The translations under genes were made by a program, and so were the position numbers. A stretch of 64,000 bases of DNA from contig NW_003101672.1 of assembly GCF_000003855.2 (NCBI RefSeq), forward strand, positions 1,444,134 through 1,508,133, in the 5' to 3' direction. This document shows, one piece after another, positions 37,630 through 47,796 of the stretch (the first letter of the stretch is position 1; the number at the start of each line of letters is the position of its first letter). This DNA is from Blastomyces gilchristii SLH14081. Its lineage: Eukaryota; Ascomycota; Eurotiomycetes; Onygenales; Ajellomycetaceae. Below the pieces are notes generated by a model. That model did not search any database. It worked only from the letters and a program-made list of their open reading frames with translations, and was not told where the DNA came from.

Positions 37630-38328
37630 TCATATGTAACCATCATGCAAAACTGCTCACCGGCAGTGGGGGAGGGGAATGACGCAAAAGATAACCAGAG
37701 CTTTGGAGGAAAAAAAAAAAAAAAAAAAAAGGGCTAACTAAATGTTTTGCCTGTGAGCTGAGCTGAGCTGCCCTTTGCGAATTGCGATGCGATACTCTTC
37801 TATATTAATATTATGTGTGCCCCTCCATCGCACCATATCCCGTCCGTCCGTCCCCCCCCTCCCCTATTCTACTACACTACCCCTCCATTTATTTAAATTT
37901 ATTTATTTTTGCTTGTTGAATATTTTTCATTTATTTTTTATTTCTTTGTTTGTTTTAAAAAAGAAAAAAATTTCACTTCCTTTTCATGCGCGCGATGCCC
38001 AATGATGACGCGTTTCCATTTATTTATTTATTTATTTTTATATATTTTATATTATTTTACACTCCCTTCAGCTCGGCAGTATTCCAGTAAGTTATTTGAT
38101 TTATCCGTCGAGAGGAAGAAGGAGGAGGGGGGGGGGGGCGCGGAAGGGAAGAGAGGAGAGAAGAGCCGGATATTCAACCTCTCATATAGGGTTTTTCTTT
38201 GAATATATAACTATAACTATATATAATAAGTTAGATGTTTTAATGATAAAGGAGAGAGAAGATGGCATCATATATTTTTTTCCCAGTCGATTGCTTGATT
38301 GCCTCTCTTCCCGCGAAAGGGGGAAACA

Positions 38329-38370
<42 letters not shown>

Positions 38371-40433
38371 CCACCCCTCCCCCTGTCAACCAACTCTCCA
38401 CTTAATATGATGCAGCCTGGCGGATTTTTGAAAATGGGTTTTTTTTGTAAACAAAAAAACAAAAAAAAAAAAAAAAAGAGGAAGAGTCACTCACCACCTA
38501 GTGCAGTGCTTGGTGGTTGGAATGCGAAGGACAAGATTACATGATTAATATTGATTGCCTTCTCTCCCTGCGTCTCCCTTGAGATGAGGATGGATGGAGC
38601 ATTTGAATTGGATAATAAATATTTCTGAGAGAGATGTGTGGCAACAGGCTGTATTTTGGTTTGGAATTTTTTTTTTTTTTTTCCTTTCTTTTCTTTTTTC
38701 TTCCTTTTTATTTATTTTTATTTTGCCGGCTGACTCAGAGCTTGATTGTTGTTGTTGTTGCTGTTGTTCACTGAGATGAATGCAACGCGAAACATAGTTT
38801 TTAAGCATTCCATATTTTTTATTTAACGCCTTTGGAGCCATGGATCATGTAACTTCGGTTTGCGGGTAGCAAAAACTTAAAAAAAAAAGTAAACAATTTG
38901 TATAGGATGACTTATGATATGATTACTATTTATTTTGTTCTGTGTGACAGTAGAGGTATTTAAAGGGGAAGATAACATATATTATAGTAATAAGAATAAT
39001 AGACACCTTGGGACATGAGGAGATGTTTCAGCAGCCGTGGGCGATGCGTGTATTACTCGTCGCTGCTTGGTTAACACCAATGCTGATACAGGAAATGTCA
39101 GGGATGGGATGGGATGGGATGGATGATTTTCAGGCAGGCGGTTGAACTTGACGTTTGAAAAATAAAAAGAGATAACATGGAAATAATACAAAAATATAAG
39201 TTAAGCGATAGAGAAGAAGAGCGTAAAATGTCAAAAGAAGGAGAAGGAGAAGAAGAAGAATAAAGAAGAATAAAGAAGAATAAAGAAAAGGAAGTAAATA
39301 ATAAGTTAGCATTTGCGAGATTGATGCCTGACGGGAAATTTTTAAATCTTGTGCGCACACGATAAAGAAAAGAATCGCAAGATAAGAAGAAGTATAAGAA
39401 TAAGAATAAGAATAAAAGAATAAGACATATTTAACTTATTACTCCAAAGAAAGGACCCTCGGCGGGATTGTCCCGCTGATATTTATTCTGATAACGAGTC
39501 ATCAGCAAGCCGGTAACTGTTCTTTTTGTTCTTTTTGATCTTTTTCATCTCTTGCTATTATTTTTTACTTTCCTTGTGTGTGTCCCGTGGCTGATTTCGT
39601 CCTTCTCCTCGTCTTTCCTGCTTCCGTCCCCCCTTTTGTGTGTCTGCCTCCAATCCCTTCTTCTTCTTCTTCTTCTTCTTCTTCTCCTCCTCCTCCTCCT
39701 CCTCTTCTCTTCTTCTCTCCTCCATCTCCATCTCCATCCTCTCACCCTTACCACTATTATTATTGTTATTATTATCCTCTCCCTGCCTTTCTCGAGTCTG
39801 CGTCAAACACGACAACCGTCCTGCTGCCGTCATCCCCGTCCTTGTCCTCGTCCTCGTCCTTGTCTTCCATCGCTTCTCCATCGCCAACCACGACTCCCGT
39901 GTGCGACGTTCAGCTCTGCGCAACGCCCACTCTGAACCGTTTTGCCCTCTTCCAACTGCAACCACACCACCGCGCTTTGCCTGTCTCCCGTCGCCATTCG
40001 TATATTCCTCATACCATTGATCGCTCGTCTCCAGCGTCGACTTTTTTGCAGCCCGCACCTCGCACCTGGCACCTCGCATCCTCTAGGTTCTACTCCAAAT
40101 CAATCGCCCAGCGGCCTCCCCGAGTTCACCCCCAACGCTATCTAATCGCTAAGCCCGCCGTTTTTCCTCACCTATCCTATCCCTCCGCTATCGATAACGA
40201 ACTGCCACTACATAATACCACCAAAAGAAAAAGAAAAAAAGAAATAAGAGACGGGCAGGGATAACTATCTTCTCCTCCTTCGTCGTCTTCTTCTTCTTTT
40301 CTCCTCACACCCCAAATCCCACCCGCCAAACAAGCCAAACTCGATCCATTTTAGATTTCGTTTTGGCTGTCTTTCGCGTGCTTATTGCATCCACGCTCTC
40401 TCCCACACTCACCACACCACACCACACCACCCA

Positions 40434-40512
<79 letters not shown>

Positions 40513-41692
40513 GACCACATTTCCCTTCCAACCATTCGCACTAAAACCTGCATTTCCAACCAACCATTCCCGGGCCCCGAATTCCAGACTGTCCAACCGG
40601 ATCTGGTGATCTCGGTTACCCCACTGCAGGAATCTCTCGCCTCCAAGACAGCCCTGGACAACACGTACCGCACCGCACCGCATCGCACCACCAAATTTCT
40701 TCCCTCGTCGCCTGAAAAATATCCGGCTGGGCTTTGTAGAATTGAATTCCCGCCCTCGTCGTCCTGTTGCTAGTCCGCTTTCGTTAACTATTTGTCTTTG
40801 ATCAGGTTGCGTCTGCAAAATATCCCATCCCGAGTTGTCATCATCCCTGCTGCTGGCATCTTCTTTTTGCTCTCCTAGATAGACAACGTGCAGCCCTTCC
40901 TCCAAAAAAGAAAACCGTCGAAAAAGTCGTTTCTTAAAGGGAAGAATAAAAACATACAAAGGGAAGAAGAAAGAAGTTGATGTACTATCCGTCATATTTT
41001 CTTTCTTTACCTTTGTTTTTCATCGACTTCTGTCTGCTCCGCTGCCCAGTTAGTGTCTGAGCTTGTCCTTGCAGCCCCTCCACTTCTTCGACTATTCCCT
41101 CAAGACTTCGATGGAGCACTTGACTGTCTCAGTGGATTCCCTCTCAGAGCTGAAATTCAGAGCCACTGTGTACAGGTGAAACAAATTCGCCTAGCCCCGT
41201 GTCAAGTTTTGCCCTTCTTTCCTGTCATTAATTAATTACGTCATATTTTTCTTCCTTTTTTTTAAAAAAAATTTCCATTCACTCCTTTCGGCCTGGCGAT
41301 ACCCAAATCGACATTATCTTGAATAACAAAAAAGAAACGAAAAGAAAAGAAGAGAGAAGAGAAGACACAACAAGTGGGGTGGAGGAAGAATAAAGGGAAA
41401 AAAAACGGAGTCGACCTATATATATATATATATATATTTAATACGGCATTTTTGGAGTTCTCAAGGAAACGAATTAGTAGTTTCGCGCTAGTCCGAAGTG
41501 TTTGTTGGCAAATCCAAGTTGTTGCAACACCAGGGATAAAAAGAGAGAACAGCGTTGCCACGCAGCTGTCTTGGTCGAGAACGATTCGACGGTTCGTCGA
41601 GAGTCCCAGTCTGGGTCAACATTCATCGAGCCAACGGGACCCTCCCGAGCGAACCATACCTGCAAGCCCCACCAAACCTCGACAGTCGAGTC
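34342..41692. other. 7.3-kb gene desert rich in simple repeats and CT tracts
   Basis: No open frame with coding character. It contains many microsatellites: (AT)n 35379-35402, (ATT)n/(GTA)n 35784-35828, poly-C about 35932-35944, GA-rich 36184-36242, (AT)n about 37162-37181, (CTTT)n 37597-37628, poly-A about 37710-37730, (AAT)n 38330-38369, TTG repeats about 38746-38766, and TTC/CTC repeats 39658-39720. The last about 1.4 kb (40,260-41,690) is pyrimidine-rich and is probably the long leader and promoter of the gene at 41693. Confidence 0.6.
40434..40510 (+). repeat. Compound (AC)n(CT)n microsatellite
   Basis: About 15 AC units (40434-40463) pass directly into about 23 CT units (40464-40510). 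It lies about 1.2 kb upstream of the start codon at 41693, probably inside the promoter or leader. Confidence 0.9.
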
Positions 41693-43654
41693 ATGGCTTC
41701 CAGGAATTCTCAGCAATCGTACGCTGCCTTCTTCGAAGATTTTGATGAGGATGCCAACGTTACCATTCCAGAGACTCGCACCGTTGCCAACGCTTCTGTC
41801 AAAAGATCGAAGGCCGATATTCAACAGTCAGGCACTAGTACTGACGGTGCGAGCGACTCGGGATACTCCAGCCGAACAGCAGCCACTGTTGGCAGTGCTG
41901 ATTCACTCCCCACGGGGAAGAAAACTCCTCCTTTTATTCAGCTGGACACTGTCATCGCCAATAGGGATATCGAACGCGTGAGAGGCCGTCCCGACGACAG
42001 AGAAAGAGAGAAATCAAAATCCAGGGGGAAGGATAGGGAATCAAGAGAAACCCATCACTCCTCTTCTTCTAGCGGAGCAACGATGCACACAATAACAGGT
42101 GTGCACAGAAGCTCCAGCAGACCTGCTCCCAAGCGGTCCTCGTCCAAGGCAAGAAAATGGGAATCCACCCATGGACGCCATGCCCCCGATACCTGCCTGG
42201 ATTGTGACCAATATGGATACCACCATATGCCTATGGGGCCCCCTCCTCTTCCCGACCCTCATCCGGCCGATTACGGTTCCTATATGCATCCCCAATCTCA
42301 TGGCTACGACATTCCCTCATCTCCTCATCCTCAGTCATACCATTATCCACCTATCGTTAGTCAGGAAATCGTATCATCTCGTCGCGACCGTTCGAATTCT
42401 TATCACCAGAGTCGGCCCATGAGTTTCCACTCAGGGACTATGCCAGACATGAATATGTACATGCATATGGTTCCTCAAACCCCTGCCTACGAACAACATG
42501 GGCCCCCAATATCCGCATCCGCATACGCCCACTATATGCAGCCGTATATGTCCAACGGACCTGTTGCCCCTCCCCTCCCGTCTCATATGGCATATGAGTC
42601 CGCCCCACCACCTAATTTCGAACGACCACGAGCCGCGTCCACCTCCCGATCGCCTGAAAAACCAACTGGCAGACGGGCTTCAATGTACGGGACACCAGTG
42701 GTAGAATACCCACATTCACCCTCCACCCATCGTAGCGAAGATCTACACCGACAGCCTTCTTCTCGGGAAGTTCGTGCCCGCCGCGAGTCAGTGTCTCAAC
42801 CGTCGACATACGACCCTGATGAAGATTTCTACCGCATGCCACCACCCCCAGTCCCCAAGAGCAAACCCCCTCCCCAAGTCATCATCCCCCCTCGTCGACC
42901 ATCTGCCCGCAAAGCGGCCACTGCAACATCTACCCCAACCACGTCACGGCGCCCAGAGGGCATCGATATGGATGACCTTCGCGCAGCCCTACCTCCAAGC
43001 CGACTAGGCAGAAAGAAGTCCAGAGACGCCGTCCTATCCGAGCGACGACCCAGTGCACCCGGCAAAGCAGGCATCAGAACCACCTCTTACCACGACCCCG
43101 GACGAGCTGCCAGGATTTCAATCGAACACAGTCGCCGCCGCTCATCAGTCTATGGCCTAGAACAGCCCAAGGACTTCGACCAAAAGCAACGTGAGGCAGA
43201 AGAATACCAATCCTCCCGAACCTCCCGCGCCACCCCGCTCACACTAGACACCCTCGTGAAATCCCGACGCAGCCACCGCGCCGACAGCGACAGCGGCAGC
43301 CTCCGCACCCGCACAGACAGCAGCCGTGGCAGCGACGTCAAGACCAAGAGTGGCATCAGTCGGCCCGAGGACGATGAGATCACAGTGATGATTGGCGGGC
43401 TCAGGATCGGGGTTCCCAAAGACAACATTGATCGGCAGGTCATCAATTTACGATCTGGCGAGGAAGGGTCTTTGGAGGTGAATATCGAAGGGCGGAGACC
43501 AAAGCGGTATTTCCTCTCGCGCTCGGAGTCACTTAGTGGTTCGCGGAGAGATATTGAGGAGAGTAGACGCCTTCGCCAGGATTCGTCTTCTGATCGGGCG
43601 AGTAGGCGCTCGAGCCGCTCTGGGTACAGTGGAAGAGGCCTGTTGGAGTCGTAA
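41693..43654 (+). CDS. Large disordered Ser/Pro/Arg-rich fungal protein, unknown function
   Basis: A single exon of 653 residues starting MASRNSQQSYAAFFEDFDEDANVTIPETRT. I do not recognise a named family. It is highly charged and Ser/Arg-rich with several low-complexity parts. These include a basic DREREKSKSRGKDRESRETHH-like stretch, a His/Tyr/Pro/Met-rich middle (about 165-320), a short TCLDCDQYGYHH segment with two Cys that could bind metal, and Pro-rich MPPPPVPKSKPPP. Near the C-terminus a more ordered module, EITVMIGGLRIGVPKDN..VINLRSG..GSLEVNIEGRRPKRYF, is likely the conserved functional core. No membrane segment or signal peptide. The frame remains open upstream to 41555, but the ATG at 41693 is the first AUG and is preceded by a long CT-rich leader. 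Nuclear or cytoskeletal roles are possible but not shown. Confidence 0.82.
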   Translation: MASRNSQQSYAAFFEDFDEDANVTIPETRTVANASVKRSKADIQQSGTSTDGASDSGYSSRTAATVGSADSLPTGKKTPPFIQLDTVIANRDIERVRGRPDDREREKSKSRGKDRESRETHHSSSSSGATMHTITGVHRSSSRPAPKRSSSKARKWESTHGRHAPDTCLDCDQYGYHHMPMGPPPLPDPHPADYGSYMHPQSHGYDIPSSPHPQSYHYPPIVSQEIVSSRRDRSNSYHQSRPMSFHSGTMPDMNMYMHMVPQTPAYEQHGPPISASAYAHYMQPYMSNGPVAPPLPSHMAYESAPPPNFERPRAASTSRSPEKPTGRRASMYGTPVVEYPHSPSTHRSEDLHRQPSSREVRARRESVSQPSTYDPDEDFYRMPPPPVPKSKPPPQVIIPPRRPSARKAATATSTPTTSRRPEGIDMDDLRAALPPSRLGRKKSRDAVLSERRPSAPGKAGIRTTSYHDPGRAARISIEHSRRRSSVYGLEQPKDFDQKQREAEEYQSSRTSRATPLTLDTLVKSRRSHRADSDSGSLRTRTDSSRGSDVKTKSGISRPEDDEITVMIGGLRIGVPKDNIDRQVINLRSGEEGSLEVNIEGRRPKRYFLSRSESLSGSRRDIEESRRLRQDSSSDRASRRSSRSGYSGRGLLES

Positions 43655-45010
43655 GCCCTGCCTGGGCTGCATATATGCTTTACAGCAAAACGATTACTAC
43701 CTGCTGTTTTTACCTTTTTGCCGGTTTTAATGGTTTTTCTTGATTTTCAAAAAACGCATTGAAAAAAAAGCTTAGGGTTTAATGCTATATTTTATCGCAT
43801 TTCCAAATACTTTTTTACTTTTCCTTCTCGCGCGGGGGGGGGGGAATTTACCGCGTTTGCAAAAAAAAAAATACAAAAAGCGAAAAAGAAGGAAAGGGAA
43901 ATCACTTTTGGAAAAAGACAAAAATGGGAGGCCGGGTCGGTTTTTTGGAAAAACCAACAAAAGTTTTTTGTTTTTTACGGGAAAAAAATATTTGTTATGT
44001 CTAACGTGCTCTCTTCTTTTTCTTTTGCTTCTCTTTCTATTGCTATATATCCCCCTTTTTTGATTTGAAAGCAAGCGATGATGTCACGAAAAAAATCATG
44101 TACCTGAAAACTCCCCTTTTGTTATGTCTTCATTCTTAACTTTGATCATGCTTACTTTCTGCAGTTCTGGTTATTTCCTCTCCAATCATCGCCTTCATTT
44201 ATCACTGATGCTTTTCTTGTGTTATTCATCTTTTTCTTTTTCACTTCATCCTTCACACCTGCGCTCTATTTTATCCTTTTTCTTTTTCTGGATTCTTATC
44301 ATTTTCTCACGATTTGGGCGATTTATTTTGATATTTTGCATTTCTTTTGCATATGTGCATGATTGGAACTTTTGTTTTTGATTTATTGCCCACCCCACCC
44401 CCGCCTTACTACCCCTATTTACACCTACCTACGTAGGCTACGTGCGATTCACTCAATCCCTACTCAGCTTCTCTCCCTCTTCCACCTCTATCTACTTCCC
44501 TATCCGATCCCCTAAAAAATGTCCCGTTACCCCTTTTTTGTTGCCCATCGCATCTTTACTCCCTACTCCCCATCTTTCTTTTGATTTTTTATTAATTTAT
44601 TTATGTTGCTGTGTACTCTCATTTGTCTGAGCGCTGGCGGAGGTTTGAATCATGTTAATTAATGATCTGTACGATTTTCAACGATTTGGTTTTTTTCATT
44701 TTTCATTTTTCATTTTTCATTTTTTGTTTGTTTTGGTTTTTTACAATGAATGGCGATTTATTATTATTTATTACTATTATTTTCTGGCTTCCGTTTTTCT
44801 TCCCCTCTTGTCATCATCTTCACTTTTTAATCATTAACGCCCAACTACTCTCATATATAATAAGCGTTCCTTTTTCCCTCTTCTTGTTTTATCCATTTCA
44901 TTTCATCCCTTGCTCTTATTCATTGTTTGACTCTAGCAAATTTGCTTGCTATACTTTTCATACAATCCTATTATTCTCTGCTAAATCTTTTCTTTCTTTC
45001 TTTCTTTCTT

Positions 45011-45012
<2 letters not shown>

Positions 45013-45050
<38 letters not shown>
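45013..45050 (+). repeat. Poly-T tract, 38 nt, after a short (CTTT)n run
   Basis: Pure T run in intergenic DNA following several CTTT units from about 44990. No associated element was recognised. Confidence 0.9.
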
Positions 45051-45053
<3 letters not shown>

Positions 45054-46322
45054 TCTCAAGCTTCTTTTCGTCCGATTTCTGATTTCCGATTTCCAATTGC
45101 CAAGTTCCATTTTCCCCCCTTCCCCTGCGAGCGCCGTTATTATTCTTGCTTCCTATTATTCTTCTCCTTGTTTCTTGTTTACATTTCCTAATGAGCGGGT
45201 TTAAGCGTCCGGATGGCTAGGAGGGGTGAAGAGGGTTTTACAAACCTCCCTCCTGTCCCCCTCTCCCACATCAATCCCCATTTGATTCGAGCAAGCAGTG
45301 CTCCAAATTCTTACTACCCCGCGGCTTACGCTCCTTGCTCAGTCTTTTATTTGCAGCTGGATATTTTGTCCCCCTTTTATATTCATTATGTTCTATACCC
45401 CCTTTTTGTTTTTTTTCCCTTTTCTTTTTCATATTTTTCACCCCTGTTGCTTCTACCCCTTAATTTGTTCATTTTCTTTATATTCTTTTCTTAGTGAATT
45501 TCTGTATAATGTAGGGTAGTCTCAATTTATTATTACTTTTCTTTCACTGTTTTTCATGAAAACTGCTTCTCTTCAAACTTTATAGAAATTCTCTTAACTA
45601 CATTTTTTCCAATGGCTGAGATGAACTTCCCGCACTTATCCACAGTTGTAAATCCGGCCCAGATCTGCGCTAACCATAAACGGACGATCTGGCCAGAGTC
45701 ACGTGTTGGGTACCACATGCTGACATAAGCAACGTTGTCCCGCGCAACGGGCTGATGTAAACAAAAAAAAGGCGGCGGCTGGGGAATGGAATGGAGATTG
45801 GGAGATGAGGTCACACAACTCCCCAGCCTTCCGATTATTCCTAACAATCGACGCTGAGGTTGAGGTTGAGAAAAGCGAGTGGTGAGCCTTTCTCGACTTG
45901 ACTTTGTTCCTGCTCCTGCTTTTATCGTTTGACGAATACTGATCTTTTTAACTCGTATTTTAGCGAATCCACAACCCAACCCACCCCCCCACTATCTTAT
46001 CTTCTACAGTGCCTGGTCTCTCGCTGTTATATATATTTCCCGCACCGGTTCCTTCACCCGATATCTACTACGAGCTACATACCAGTCGATCGTTCGGAGT
46101 GGCTCCTTGACGCGATTTGACTGCCACCAGAGGAACCTCTCTCCTTATTGCAGCTATATGAGGCGAAGCGAGAAAAGCAACTACTAAGATCGCAGCGCTG
46201 TCTGGCTGATTCCCTTCCAGCTTGAGCTGGTTTGGGCTCAGCTTGTTCGGGGACCGCTGGCTGAGAACCATTCAAATCAACCGGAAAGGGTAGCAGATAG
46301 AGGGTTAGAACGCGCGCTCAGC

Positions 46323-46324
46323 GT

Positions 46325-46362
<38 letters not shown>
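46323..46362 (+). repeat. (GT)n microsatellite
   Basis: TGTGCG units followed by a pure GT run. It is located in the probable 5' leader of the gene starting at 46477. Confidence 0.9.
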
Positions 46363-46363
<1 letters not shown>

Positions 46364-46476
46364 GCATCAGTGCCTTCTTCGGGAATTTGGTTCTTGGGCC
46401 TTGTTCTTAACAAACATACAGGTCTCACCATCTCGTCTTCACCGTCTGAATCAGCAACCCATCAAAAACCATAGCC

Positions 46477-47796
46477 ATGCCTCCATTCCTTACCTATGCC
46501 GGGGGCTCATCCGGTAAGTTTAGTGAGTATATCACAAAGCTCTCTAAACGCAAAACATCGCACAACTTCCCCATCTCTCAACTCCGCGAACGCGCACTCT
46601 CCTCTCCGGTCACAGAGGTAGCCGAACCCCTCGCCCCGCGCGATAACCCAGGTTCAAATCCCGTCCAGCCCAGTCGTGGCATCGTCAACCCCACCAGCAT
46701 AAACATGGCGGGCCTAATGGCTCTTTTTGCCATTTTGGGAGCTGCTTTCGTGTTGGCTGCCATTTGGTTCTTCTTCTGGGCGAAGAATGGCGGCTTCGTG
46801 TGGCGCAAGGGTGACTGGGAAGAATACAAATCTACAGTACTACGCCGGAAGGATTCACATGGCAGAACGCTCAGTGCCGCCACCAAGAGCACGAAATTGG
46901 GCGGTGGGAGCGTTGTTGGTAAGGGGTACAGTGATTATCAGAGTAGCACGGATGCTACGACCACGGTTGATAGCTCAACCGTATCTGGCGAGAAGCCGCG
47001 ACGCAAGGGTATCAGGGAGACAACGAAGGAGAAGTTGCTGCGCAAGCGGAGGGATGAGGAGTGGGAAGGTGGCGCGGATGAAGATATGCGCGCATACCGG
47101 CATGAGAAGCCTGCTAAAGTGGGTGGACTTAACCGTGAGCCGGAAGGTGAATATCATACCTCAGACTACACAACTTCGAACGGCCACGAGGACAGCGAAT
47201 GGAGCCAAAGCCAGACTCAGACCCATAGTCACGTCGGTCCACTGCCAGGCTATGAACCGGACCGCCGCCGCTCGCAGCGCCAACGTAACGCTTCAGGCTT
47301 CTCCTTCACCACTGGCGAGGACGATGCATTCACCGTCGCCACGGAGAAACACCAACTGCGCGACCCTACTGTCGCTTCTTCCCGACGCCGCGACGATAGC
47401 CACCAGCACTACCACCGTAGTAGCCGCGGTTCCGTCGCTCCCTCCACGTCAACCCGTCCCCGCGGCCCGCGCTCAAGCGTCCCTGCCGCCGCCCATATTT
47501 CCAATCGTTCCCGCCAGTCAAGCCCGCGCAAGCGGGAGCGCACCGCGATGCCGGGCAGTTATGCGGCGCCGTTGGATTTATCTTCGACGCATAGTTCGGA
47601 TTACACGTATGAGCAGGTTGCGCTTGGGGAGCATTCGGATACGGGGACCGGCACGAGGAGTTACCATCATCCTATTCCGGGATTGTCGAACGGGTATCGG
47701 CGTGCGGATGGTGGGGAGCGAGGTAGGCGTGGGAGGGGAAGGAGGGATAGTTTGAGTGAGAGTGAGGGGGAGGATTATGATAGTCGGGTATCCTAG
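46477..47796 (+). CDS. Single-pass membrane protein with long disordered basic tail
   Basis: A single exon of 439 residues, start context GCCATGC. The N-terminal about 75 residues (MPPFLTYAGGSSGKFSEYIT..) are polar without a signal peptide. One clear membrane segment lies at about 77-101 (MAGLMALFAILGAAFVLAAI followed by W-F-F-F-W), then WAKNGGFVWRKGDWEEYKSTVLRRKD, which is the best-conserved-looking part. The remaining about 310 residues are hydrophilic, rich in Arg, Ser, Gly and His, with a THS/HH-rich middle and an acidic SESEGEDYDS end. The basic residues just after the membrane segment suggest a cytosolic C-terminal tail. I do not recognise a named family or function. The length and coherent codon use make a real gene very likely. 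Confidence 0.82.
   Translation: MPPFLTYAGGSSGKFSEYITKLSKRKTSHNFPISQLRERALSSPVTEVAEPLAPRDNPGSNPVQPSRGIVNPTSINMAGLMALFAILGAAFVLAAIWFFFWAKNGGFVWRKGDWEEYKSTVLRRKDSHGRTLSAATKSTKLGGGSVVGKGYSDYQSSTDATTTVDSSTVSGEKPRRKGIRETTKEKLLRKRRDEEWEGGADEDMRAYRHEKPAKVGGLNREPEGEYHTSDYTTSNGHEDSEWSQSQTQTHSHVGPLPGYEPDRRRSQRQRNASGFSFTTGEDDAFTVATEKHQLRDPTVASSRRRDDSHQHYHRSSRGSVAPSTSTRPRGPRSSVPAAAHISNRSRQSSPRKRERTAMPGSYAAPLDLSSTHSSDYTYEQVALGEHSDTGTGTRSYHHPIPGLSNGYRRADGGERGRRGRGRRDSLSESEGEDYDSRVS

Larger units (their letters stand above)
43655..46476. other. T-rich gap between two plus-strand genes
   Basis: No supported gene. The DNA is strongly T/C-rich on the plus strand (44,000-45,500) and open frames there are hydrophobic low-complexity by-products. 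It includes a 38-nt poly-T at 45013-45050 preceded by (CTTT)n, and a (GT)n run at about 46323-46362, 115 bases before the next start codon. Confidence 0.55.

Noticed and set aside
39552..40264. Long overlapping frames on both strands, rich in Leu, Ser and Glu/Lys
   Set aside because: They come from TTC/CTC and related simple repeats and have no coherent sequence outside them.
40305..40995. Open frames through the (AC)n(CT)n microsatellite
   Set aside because: Dinucleotide repeats keep all frames open; the flanks show no protein-like character.
44662..45204. 180-residue Phe-rich hydrophobic frame
   Set aside because: Product of T-rich DNA including the 38-nt poly-T; not a membrane protein.
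46645..46665. GGTTCAAATCC resembling a tRNA T-loop
   Set aside because: It lies inside the membrane-protein coding sequence and no acceptor stem or anticodon arm fits around it.
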